Source: Lepidurus packardi
Lineage: Eukaryota > Arthropoda > Branchiopoda > Notostraca > Triopsidae
DNA length: 64,000 nt
Direction of reading: 5' to 3'
Assembly (NCBI GenBank): GCA_023053545.1
Contig: JAKZAN010000139.1
Coordinates: 1-64,000 of the forward strand
The position numbers and the translations under genes were made by a program. The notes beneath the pieces are model-generated. The model worked only from the letters and a program-made list of their open reading frames with translations, had not been told where the DNA came from and did no database searches. Of the stretch, positions 47,808 through 56,679 are shown piece by piece. Every line of letters starts with the position of its first letter. The stretch's first letter is position 1.

Positions 47808-49868
47808 TCACAACTGGAGTTCTTTCGCCGTTTCTTCTTTAATCAACGACACTTCGCTTCCGTTATCTAACAACGCAAAAGTATTGATGCGTTTACCATT
47901 TGCACGAAGCTGAATGGGAATTACGGATAGTAAGGTCACATTGGTCTCCGCAGCTGCTCCAATGTGCCCTACTTGTTTACGTTCAGGTTCTTGGGTATTA
48001 CTGTATCTGATGCTTATACGGGGTGCATCGTGGAGCAAAGTATTATGCTTGCCTTTGCAGCCGGAAACTGTGCAAGTCACGTTGCGTCGGCAATCCTTTG
48101 ACAGGTGCCCAGGAATTAAGCAGCGAAAACAGCAATTAGAGTCTTTGACGATCGTGATTCTCTCTTCCTTTGGTAAGGCTTCAAATTCGGAACAATGTTG
48201 GAGTCGGTGTTGTGCATTGCATAATACACATTTATTGAAATTTGACGGGGCTTGGTCCTCTGACGTAGTTAATATAGTTGGTGGCTTTTCCCTTAAGTCG
48301 TTGGTTTTCCGGTAATGCTTGGTCTTGGGCTGCTTTTGGGCTTCTGAGAAAACCGAAGCAGGCTGGATCAAAGTTTCGCCCATAACCACCTTTTCTAACC
48401 ATTCGTCAAAGTCCAAAAGGTTTGGCATTCTTTCAAATTCGATAAGGTGTTGACCCCACAGTCTACGAAGGTAATTAGGTAGCTTATCCCGCACTTGATT
48501 CAAGATAGACAGAGCCAGTAGGTCTTGTTCGTATCCTGCTTCTTTCATCAGGGTTACGGCATCATGTACTTCCGCAAAGAAATCATGCAAGGCGAGAAAA
48601 TCGTCACCTTTTACTGCCGGGATGTTCACAAGATTTTGAATGTAAGCGTCCGATACTAGCATTGGATGTCCATACCTCTTTTGTAACTGTTGCAACGCTC
48701 GGGGATACATGAAAGGACTCTGCAATGCCTGTGAGATAGTTTTCCGTATGTTCGGAGCTAAAAGTTCGCGGAGATACGTTAAGCGTTGGGCATTATCTGA
48801 TACGACATCATGGACCATGCTTTTAAATGAAGCAAGAAACATAGGCCACTCTTTTGGATCTCCTGAAAAGGTTCTTAGCTGTAATTTGGACAAGTGGTTC
48901 GTTTGCCTTTGCGAAATTTCGCAAGCTTCGACGTTTCTTTCAATGTCATAAATCCATGCGTCTGAGTTCGGAACAAACGGTGGCGTTGCTTCTTCATTCT
49001 TGATGCTCGGCTGTCCATAGTTCACTTTACTTGGCTTGTTCCAGGAAACTTCTTTGTTCATGGGAAACGTTTCAAATTTCTTTTCGGCGATCTTTCTGTT
49101 TAACAGTTTCAGCTTTTCTTGTGCCTTCGAAATTTCCCTTAGCGTTTCTTGTTGCCAACGTCTAGGGTTTGTTGACTTTGGGTCGTTAGGACCGAGCGTT
49201 TTCTTGTACTCAGCTTCACTCGTTCGAACCGGACATGGAGTTTCCAGGAAGTCATCGTTGAACTCCACTTCTTCTAGTAGCTTGTCTAAAATTGTCTCTT
49301 CACAGAGGACGGTATTGACAATAGGCCATTCGTTACATAAAATGCGTCCTTCGGTTTCTTCGCATATTCTATGCTCTTCTTGTTGCTGGGTCTCGGAGTC
49401 GGCCTTTTCATGGCCAGGGCGTTTGGGGCGACGTAATTCTGTCTGAGGAATTGAGTACGCGGATTTAGCCGAAGGGGTTGATTTTATAGAGTTATCGGTT
49501 ACTGACGAGGGAGTTTCGTTTGCTCGCGAGTTAAAGTAATCGTCGATTTGGTTAAGACAGATAGACACTTTTTTCGCTACTTGGGAATAGTAAACTTCGC
49601 GATTTTTACGTTGTTCGCCGATGAGCCCTTGGGCTTCGATGAATTGTTCATTGATGTTATACAATTTGGTCAAGCCTTCTGAAAGGTGCCTTTTAAGTAC
49701 TTTGAGGGCGCTTCTGCTTCCACGAATTTCTACGTGGTCTTGAATTTCATTAATTAGCTTCTCGATTGCTTGTTTAGCGTCTGTTCGGAAGCTTCGTAGG
49801 ACGGCGACACCGTCTTGCGTCGTCGAATCTTGCTGTGAATCGTAGGCTCCAGCTTCAGCAGTAGCCAT
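47808..49868 (-). CDS. BEL element 1 gag-protease
   Basis: 686 codons from ATG 49868. A charged, helical N-terminal part is followed by a DUF1759-like gag domain at about 325-480 (LRTFSGDPKEWPMF). Zinc knuckles are at C547-C550-H554-C559 and C580-C583-H588-C593, with a further Cys/His cluster at 599-613. The aspartic protease starts near 650 with the active-site motif LLDNGSE (D668). A TGA at 47808 ends the ORF only about 18 residues after the active site, well short of a full protease, and the same frame continues into pol. In this copy the codon four positions after the TGA is CAA, where element 2 has TAA. BEL elements normally encode one gag-pro-pol polyprotein. Confidence 0.88.
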   Translation of the reverse strand: MATAEAGAYDSQQDSTTQDGVAVLRSFRTDAKQAIEKLINEIQDHVEIRGSRSALKVLKRHLSEGLTKLYNINEQFIEAQGLIGEQRKNREVYYSQVAKKVSICLNQIDDYFNSRANETPSSVTDNSIKSTPSAKSAYSIPQTELRRPKRPGHEKADSETQQQEEHRICEETEGRILCNEWPIVNTVLCEETILDKLLEEVEFNDDFLETPCPVRTSEAEYKKTLGPNDPKSTNPRRWQQETLREISKAQEKLKLLNRKIAEKKFETFPMNKEVSWNKPSKVNYGQPSIKNEEATPPFVPNSDAWIYDIERNVEACEISQRQTNHLSKLQLRTFSGDPKEWPMFLASFKSMVHDVVSDNAQRLTYLRELLAPNIRKTISQALQSPFMYPRALQQLQKRYGHPMLVSDAYIQNLVNIPAVKGDDFLALHDFFAEVHDAVTLMKEAGYEQDLLALSILNQVRDKLPNYLRRLWGQHLIEFERMPNLLDFDEWLEKVVMGETLIQPASVFSEAQKQPKTKHYRKTNDLREKPPTILTTSEDQAPSNFNKCVLCNAQHRLQHCSEFEALPKEERITIVKDSNCCFRCLIPGHLSKDCRRNVTCTVSGCKGKHNTLLHDAPRISIRYSNTQEPERKQVGHIGAAAETNVTLLSVIPIQLRANGKRINTFALLDNGSEVSLIKEETAKELQL

Positions 49869-49958
49869 TTCTTCAGTTTTGACTTAACTTGAAGCGTAAC
49901 GTGTAGGAAAATTGCAAGCGTGCAATAAAACTTTACCTTTACCTTGGGGAAACGTCGT

Positions 49959-49976
49959 TTCCCGGTCGATGCACCA
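49959..49976 (-). other. BEL element 1 primer-binding site
   Basis: On the minus strand, three bases after the 5' LTR, the sequence is TGGTGCATCGACCGGGAA. From memory of tRNA-Gly 3' ends (arthropod type, ending GATGCACCA), 17 of 18 bases would pair. A tRNA-Gly primer is reported for several BEL/Pao elements. Confidence 0.7.
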
Positions 49977-49979
49977 AAA

Positions 49980-50324
49980 TGGTCCCTACTTCCCAAGTCC
50001 GTAATGATGCCACGCGTTATGACTTGGGTGGACCGGGAATTTCGTACTTGCGTTGACACAGTGAATATAATGCACCGTGATGTTATAAAACTTGAGTATA
50101 TTTTGGATCAATACAAGCAACTAACTCAGCTCCGGCTAACTCTTCGACCAAGAATGACCCCCAGACCCTCCAGCAAGAAGAATTTAAAAAGGGTTTAGGC
50201 CTAGGAAGGGCCATAGACTCGCTGACCTGAGGTCAGCGTGCACAAAACCGGAATGCCCTGGTCCTGCCCATCCTGGGCCCTTTTACAAGCATATTTTCCC
50301 TTCCGGACTTAGGGTCCGGAAACA
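49980..50324 (-). repeat. BEL LTR shared by elements 1 and 2
   Basis: 345 bp. It serves as the 5' LTR of element 1 and the 3' LTR of element 2. It differs from the outer LTRs by one G (cctgggccc). Sharing a central LTR is the expected product of unequal exchange between LTRs. Confidence 0.93.
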
Positions 50325-50444
50325 TAGCCGGCCCTGTTTTTAATCTGGTTTTAAAAACACTGAAATATGAAAACTTAAACAACATAACAAATTTTAAGCA
50401 AGTGAATAATCATCTTCTGGATCTTCAGTGGACGTCTCAAGGAG

Positions 50445-53400
50445 TCACAATTTTACTGCAGGTCGCACGTACTCGCCCAACTTGGTTTTGATCCGCGCTG
50501 TTCGAATGATACCGTCTGGGCCAGGATACACTTCAGTTATAACTCCCATTGGCCAATATCCTCTTGGGGATTGGTTGTCTATGATTAAAACCATGTCTCC
50601 CTTTTGATAGCTACGTTCTCTGGATGTCCACTTCTTTCTTTTAGCCAGATAGGGCAAGTATTCTTTGAGCCATCTTTTCCAAAAATGGTTTATCATAGCT
50701 TGTGCCATTCTCCATTTGCGACGTGAGCTTACTTCAGATGGCTCTATTACATCTGGGGGCAGTTTGGGATGGGCGTGTCCGAGGAGAAAGTGATTAGGGG
50801 TTAGGGGTTCTGCATCAGTTGGATCCACTGACAAGTGTGTTAATGGACGTCCATTTAACAGGCTTTCGATCTCGACCATTACAGTTTGGAGAACTTCTTC
50901 GTTCGTTGTTTGTTTTCCAAAAACTTTCTTTAAGGCGGATTTCGTTGATTTTACTAAACTTTCCCATGCTCCTCCAAAATGGGGTGCAGCAGGTGGGGAG
51001 AAATGCCATTTAACTTTTTTGCTGGCCAACAAACTTGTGATCTTGTCTTGATTTAACGCTTCTAACCCCAATCTTAGCTCTCGTTCTCCAGATGTTAAAT
51101 TTGTTCCGTTGTCGCTGTACATAACTGAGGGAGTTTGGCGACGGCTAACGAATCTTCTGTAGCACATTAAAAAAGAATCAGTATTCAACGTTCTTGCGAT
51201 TTCAATATGAACTGCACGTGTGGTCAGGCATGTAAATAGGCAGCCCACCGCTTTTCGTTGCTACGCTTAACTGCGACAAATAGGGGCCCGAAATAATCCA
51301 CTCCAGTAAAAGTGAAAGGTGGCTCAAATGGAGTTGTTCTGCTTGTGGGAAGCGATGCCATCATTGGTGGTATAGGCTTTGCGGTACGTTGTTTACAGGC
51401 AAAGCAGCGATTAATGACTTTGCGTATTGTAGCTCGTCCCTTCAGAACCCAATACTGACTTCTTATTTCATGCAACGTGCTTTCTATACTTGAATGGAAC
51501 AGGCGTTGATGAACTTCTTGCGTTATTAACGTTGTAAGGTGGTGTTCGCCGGGTAAAACAATTGGGTGTCTTGTTTCGTAACTTAGTGTGCTTTGGTCCA
51601 ATCGTCCTCCAACGTGTAGAATATTCGTCTTGTCCAGAAATGGATCGAGTCCCGTCAAACGAGAACCTTTCGGTATTGCAGCTTGCTTCTGCAGATTCCG
51701 TTGGTCTTCTCCGAAACATTCTTGTTGACAAACTTTAATGCATGTGAGTAATGCAGATTCTAATTCGTCTGCGTCGAGCAATAATGAATTTGGTTGCGTT
51801 ACCTTGCGTGTTGCGTTGACAAAACGGAGAACGTATGCGACGATTCGTTTTAGCTTGAGTATACTCGAGATTTTTTGTATCAACAAAGACACGGAGGAAG
51901 GGGATTGGTTCACAGCTCCTACCCAATTTTCAGAAATAATTTCGGCAGAAGAGTCTTTCGAAAGGCTTGTTTCCATGAATGAGGGAAATTTAATGGAAAA
52001 TTTCCACAGGAAGTCTGGACCCTTAATCCATCTGCTTGAACACGTTAAACTTGTTGTACTGCTGTCTCTCGTACAGTCATCGGCAGGATTTTCTTTCCCT
52101 CGAACGTGGTGCCATTGATTTGATTCGGTCCCTTCAAGAATTTCTCCCACACGATTTGCCACAAATACGTGAAAGCGATACTTCATGGAGTGAAACCATT
52201 GTAGGACGGTCTGCGAATCAGTCCAAAATATTACGTCGCGCAGGGACATTTGGATTTCGTTACAGCAGGTTTGTGCTAATCTGAGTCCAATAATGGCTCC
52301 TTGGAGTTCCAAACGAGGGATGGAAAGAGGTTTGATTGGAGCAACACGGCTTTTGGCCATTACAAACCGTACGCTTATTGACTTGTCTTCGTAGGTATGA
52401 CGTAAGTACGCTACAGCTCCATAACCAAGGGAGGATGCGTCGGTGAAGACATGAAGTTCGGTTTTCATTGGCATGGTTTTGTATCGAAGACATCGATTAA
52501 TTTTGATATCATTTAAAGCTTGCAACTGGCCGGCCCATTTTTTCCACCGAATTAAAATGCTTTCAGGTAAAGGCTCGTCCCAGTTGCACCCAGAGCGCCA
52601 TATGTCTTGAAGTAATGTTTTGGCAGAAAGCGTGACAGGACTCAAAAACCCTAAGGGATCGTACATTGAGGCTACGGCACTTAGTATCTTTCTTTTGGTA
52701 CAAACTTCGACCGGCAGGCTTATATTAAACTTGAAACAATCGATTTCACAATCCCATAATAAGCCTAAGGTACGTTCACTTGGAAGGTTTTCGAAGTCCA
52801 AATTTATGACGGGATTGCTTCTGTCTTCAACAGGAATAGCATTTAAAACGGCGCGAGATGATGTGAGCCACTTGGTAAGGCGAAAACCACCGCGCTGAAG
52901 TAAATTTCGTAGATCGTTGACAATCTTGATTGCTTCTTGTTCATCACTGACTGAATCGAGATAGTTGTCCACATAAAAATTGTTCTTGACTTTGGCACTT
53001 ACGTTTCCAAACTCGGCTTCGTTATCTTTAGCAGTTTTTTGTAGTGCATATAAACAAGTCGTTGGTGACGATACCGCTCCAAAAACGTGCACAACCATCT
53101 GATACGTAAGAGGGGGTCTTTCAGATCCTGGTTTTCTCCACACGAAGCGAAAGGCTGACTGATCATCCCTTTTTACTAGTACCTGATGGTACATCTTCTC
53201 GATGTCGGCACTTAATGGAACTGCATTCATTCTGAAACGTAGGAGGACTCCAATTGCGTTGGTAAGTAAATCGGGTCCTTTGAGTAGTGAGTCGTTCAAG
53301 CTTACCTCACCACAGCGTGCCGAAGCGTCGAACACGACTCGAATCTTGTTTGATTTTTGCGGGTTAAGGACTGCGTGGTGGGGCAAGTACCATGTCTTTC

Positions 53401-54163
53401 CGGTTGGCCCTTCTAATTCTTCGGGTAAAAGCTTCCTGGCTTGACCTAACTGGAGATATTCTTCAATAACCGCTGAATATTTCGTAGCCAAGTTATGGTC
53501 TTTCAATAATTTTCTTTCCAGAGCGAAAAGGCGTTTGAGAGCCAAAGCTCTGTTATTTGGAAGGTTGGGCTTGTCTTCTTTCCACATAAGCCCGCTTTCA
53601 TATCTTCCATTGACGTTTTTCGTTGTTTCGTCCAAGATTTGCAGCGCCCTCTTATCTTCTTTATTAAGCAGTGGTTCCTTCTTTTGGATACCCATGATGT
53701 CAGTTTTCCAAAAGTTTTCAACTAACGACGCGAGTTCTCGATCAGGCTCACTTCGCAAAAAGTTTACATGACAGATTGCTTCATTATGTGCGGTTGTTGG
53801 TAACATTCCCGTCACACACCAGCCGAAAGGCGTTAAAGTTGCTCGAGGGCCTTTGGTTCCGGGAGGGGGTTTGCGTATGTCAAACTGTTCATGCACTTCT
53901 GGTCGATTCATTCCCAACAGTACTGTGACGAGAGACGAATCTGTTGCAGCAATTGGTAAATCAGCCAGGTATTGCCAGTTCTTTCTTTTTTGCGGCCAAT
54001 CTATCTTGCGGTAACTGAGGTTCAACGCTGGAACGGTATATGCATTTTCAATAGAGAATACGGTGTCGTTTTCTATGTTAGCAGCATCGAAACTTACTAA
54101 GCGACTGGTGAAATTAGGGTCCCTTCCATGAAATGTCCCAAATCGAATACGTTACCAACGGCC
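50445..54163 (-). pseudogene. BEL element 2 pol: RT, RNase H and integrase with one frameshift
   Basis: After the TGA at 54164 and a TAA at 54152 the frame is open from before ATG 54025 to 51224. Numbered from that ATG: RT with VVFDASA at 230-236, D274 in DIEKMY, and YVDN at 351-354 in place of the usual YVDD; RNase H with D529, E573 and D603; integrase zinc residues H839, H844, C874 and C877, then the first core aspartate D910. The ORF ends at 51224 because one G is missing from TGGGG near 51242-51248. The rest of integrase (267 codons from 51248) has D46 and E96, giving a D,D49E core, then a DUF5641-like C-terminal domain. The integrase frameshift is identical to the one in element 1. Confidence 0.9.
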
Positions 54164-56224
54164 TCACAACTGGAGTTCTTTCGCCGTTTCTTCTTTAATC
54201 AACGACACTTCGCTTCCGTTATCTAACAACGCAAAAGTATTGATGCGTTTACCATTTGCACGAAGCTGAATGGGAATTACGGATAGTAAGGTCACATTGG
54301 TCTCCGCAGCTGCTCCAATGTGCCCTACTTGTTTACGTTCAGGTTCTTGGGTATTACTGTATCTGATGCTTATACGGGGTGCATCGTGGATCAAAGTATT
54401 ATGCTTGCCTTGGCAGCCGGAAACTGTGCAAGTCACGTTGCGTCGGCAATCCTTTGACAGGTGCCCAGGAATTAAGCAGCGAAAACAGCAATTAGAGTCT
54501 TTGACGATCGTGATTCTCTCTTCCTTTGGTAAGGCTTCAAATTCGGAACAATGTTGGAGTCGGTGTTGTGCATTGCATAATACACATTTATTGAAATTTG
54601 ACGGGGCTTGGTCCTCTGACGTAGTTAATATAGTTGGTGGCTTTTCCCTTAAGTCGTTGGTTTTCCGGTAATGCTTGGTCTTGGGCTGCTTTTGGGCTTC
54701 TGAGAAAACCGAAGCAGGCTGGATCAAAGTTTCGCCCATAACCACCTTTTCTAACCACTCGTCAAAGTCCAAAAGGTTTGGCATTCTTTCAAATTCGATA
54801 AGGTGTTGACCCCACAGTCTACGAAGGTAATTAGGTAGCTTATCCCGCACTTGATTCAAGATAGACAGAGCCAGTAGGTCTTGTTCGTATCCTGCTTCTT
54901 TCATCAGGGTTACGGCATCATGTACTTCCGCAAAGAAATCATGCAAGGCGAGAAAATCGTCACCTTTTACTGCCGGGATGTTCACAAGATTTTGAATGTA
55001 AGCGTCCGATACTAGCATTGGATGTCCATACCTCTTTTGTAACTGTTGCAACGCTCGGGGATACATGAAAGGACTCTGCAATGCCTGTGAGATAGTTTTC
55101 CGTATGTTCGGAGCTAAAAGTTCGCGGAGATACGTTAAGCGTTGGGCATTATCTGATACGACATCATGGACCATGCTTTTAAATGAAGCAAGAAACATAG
55201 GCCACTCTTTTGGATCTCCTGAAAAGGTTCTTAGCTGTAATTTGGACAAGTGGTTCGTTTGCCTTTGCGAAATTTCGTAAGCTTCGACGTTTCTTTCAAT
55301 GTCATAAATCCATGCGTCTGAGTTCGGAACAAACGGTGGCGTTGCTTCTTCATTCTTGATGCTCGGCTGTCCATAGTTCACTTTACTTGGCTTGTTCCAG
55401 GAAACTTCTTTGTTCATGGGAAACGCTTCAAATTTCTTTTCGGCGATCTTTCTGTTTAACAGTTTCAGCTTTTCTTGTGCCTTCGAAATTTCCCTTAGCG
55501 TTTCTTGTTGCCAACGTCTAGGGTTTGTTGACTTTGGGTCGTTAGGACCGAGCGTTTTCTTGTACTCAGCTTCACTCGTTCGAACCGGACATGGAGTTTC
55601 CAGGAAGTCATCGTTGAACTCCACTTCTTCTAGTAGCTTGTCTAAAATTGTCTCTTCACAGAGGACGGTATTGACAATAGGCCATTCGTTACATAAAATG
55701 TGTCCTTCGGTTTCTTCGCATATTCTATGCTCTTCTTGTTGCTGGGTCTCGGAGTCGGCCTTTTCATGGCCAGGGCGTTTGGGGCGTCGTAATTCTGTCT
55801 GAGGAGTTGAGTACGCGGATTTAGCCGAAGGGGTTGATTTTATAGAGTTATCGGTTACTGACGAGGGAGTTTCGTTTGCTCGCGAGTTAAAGTAATCGTC
55901 GATTTGGTTAAGACAGATAGACACTTTTTTCGCTACTTGGGAATAGTAAACTTCGCGATTTTTACGTTGTTCGCCGATGAGCCCTTGGGCTTCGATGAAT
56001 TGTTCATTGATGTTATACAATTTGGTCAAGCCTTCTGAAAGGTGCCTTTTAAGTACTTTGAGGGCGCTTCTGCTTCCACGAATTTCTACGTGGTCTTGAA
56101 TTTCATTAATTAGCTTCTCGATTGCTTGTTTAGCGTCTGTTTGGAAGCTTCGTAGGACGGCGACACCGTCTTGCGTCGTCGAATCTTGCTGTGAATCGTA
56201 GGCTCCAGCTTCAGCAGTAGCCAT
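54164..56224 (-). CDS. BEL element 2 gag-protease
   Basis: 686 codons from ATG 56224 to TGA 54164, with the same domains as the element 1 copy: DUF1759-like gag, zinc knuckles, and the start of an aspartic protease with LLDNGSE. I noticed about eight residue differences from the other copy, for example VEAYEI for VEACEI and GCQGKH for GCKGKH, the latter inside the third Cys/His cluster. The leader between the primer-binding site and the ATG is about 90 bp. The stop is the same TGA codon as in element 1, so it predates the duplication. Confidence 0.88.
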   Translation of the reverse strand: MATAEAGAYDSQQDSTTQDGVAVLRSFQTDAKQAIEKLINEIQDHVEIRGSRSALKVLKRHLSEGLTKLYNINEQFIEAQGLIGEQRKNREVYYSQVAKKVSICLNQIDDYFNSRANETPSSVTDNSIKSTPSAKSAYSTPQTELRRPKRPGHEKADSETQQQEEHRICEETEGHILCNEWPIVNTVLCEETILDKLLEEVEFNDDFLETPCPVRTSEAEYKKTLGPNDPKSTNPRRWQQETLREISKAQEKLKLLNRKIAEKKFEAFPMNKEVSWNKPSKVNYGQPSIKNEEATPPFVPNSDAWIYDIERNVEAYEISQRQTNHLSKLQLRTFSGDPKEWPMFLASFKSMVHDVVSDNAQRLTYLRELLAPNIRKTISQALQSPFMYPRALQQLQKRYGHPMLVSDAYIQNLVNIPAVKGDDFLALHDFFAEVHDAVTLMKEAGYEQDLLALSILNQVRDKLPNYLRRLWGQHLIEFERMPNLLDFDEWLEKVVMGETLIQPASVFSEAQKQPKTKHYRKTNDLREKPPTILTTSEDQAPSNFNKCVLCNAQHRLQHCSEFEALPKEERITIVKDSNCCFRCLIPGHLSKDCRRNVTCTVSGCQGKHNTLIHDAPRISIRYSNTQEPERKQVGHIGAAAETNVTLLSVIPIQLRANGKRINTFALLDNGSEVSLIKEETAKELQL

Positions 56225-56314
56225 TTCTTCAGTTTTGACTTAACTTGAAGCGTAACGTGTAGGAAAATTGCAAGCGTGCAATAAAACTTTACCTTTACCT
56301 TGGGGAAACGTCGT

Positions 56315-56332
56315 TTCCCGGTCGATGCACCA
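56315..56332 (-). other. BEL element 2 primer-binding site
   Basis: Same 18 bases as at 49959-49976, resembling the complement of a tRNA-Gly 3' end and three bases from the 5' LTR. Confidence 0.7.
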
Positions 56333-56335
56333 AAA

Positions 56336-56679
56336 TGGTCCCTACTTCCCAAGTCCGTAATGATGCCACGCGTTATGACTTGGGTGGACCGGGAATTTCG
56401 TACTTGCGTTGACACAGTGAATATAATGCACCGTGATGTTATAAAACTTGAGTATATTTTGGATCAATACAAGCAACTAACTCAGCTCCGGCTAACTCTT
56501 CGACCAAGAATGACCCCCAGACCCTCCAGCAAGAAGAATTTAAAAAGGGTTTAGGCCTAGGAAGGGCCATAGACTCGCTGACCTGAGGTCAGCGTGCACA
56601 AAACCGGAATGCCCTGGTCCTGCCCATCCTAGGCCCTTTTACAAGCATATTTTCCCTTCCGGACTTAGGGTCCGGAAAC
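56336..56679 (-). repeat. BEL LTR (5' LTR of element 2), outermost base altered
   Basis: Matches the other LTRs up to ggaaac at 56679. Where they end with a (giving the TG terminus on the minus strand), this one has t, which is also the satellite base, and the array resumes as tgtaattttacct. One terminal base has been lost or replaced. Confidence 0.9.

Larger units (their letters stand above)
43624..50324 (-). mobile_element. BEL/Pao element 1 (3' member of a tandem pair)
   Basis: A complete but defective LTR retrotransposon: 3' LTR at 43624-43968, internal region, and 5' LTR at 49980-50324, which it shares with element 2. The internal region holds gag-protease and pol on the minus strand, offset by exactly 6,356 bp from element 2. 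Its defects are a TGA between protease and RT, a nonsense codon in RT and a frameshift in integrase. Confidence 0.93.
49980..56679 (-). mobile_element. BEL/Pao element 2 (5' member of the tandem pair)
   Basis: Its 3' LTR (49980-50324) doubles as the 5' LTR of element 1; its own 5' LTR is at 56336-56679. Compared with element 1 it has fewer breaks in RT but one extra stop after the protease. The outer ends of the pair abut satellite. Confidence 0.93.

Noticed and set aside
45382-49446. Plus-strand ORFs of 64-136 codons over the BEL internal region
   Set aside because: They are antisense to gag-pol and repeat at the 6,356-bp offset; none shows a domain.
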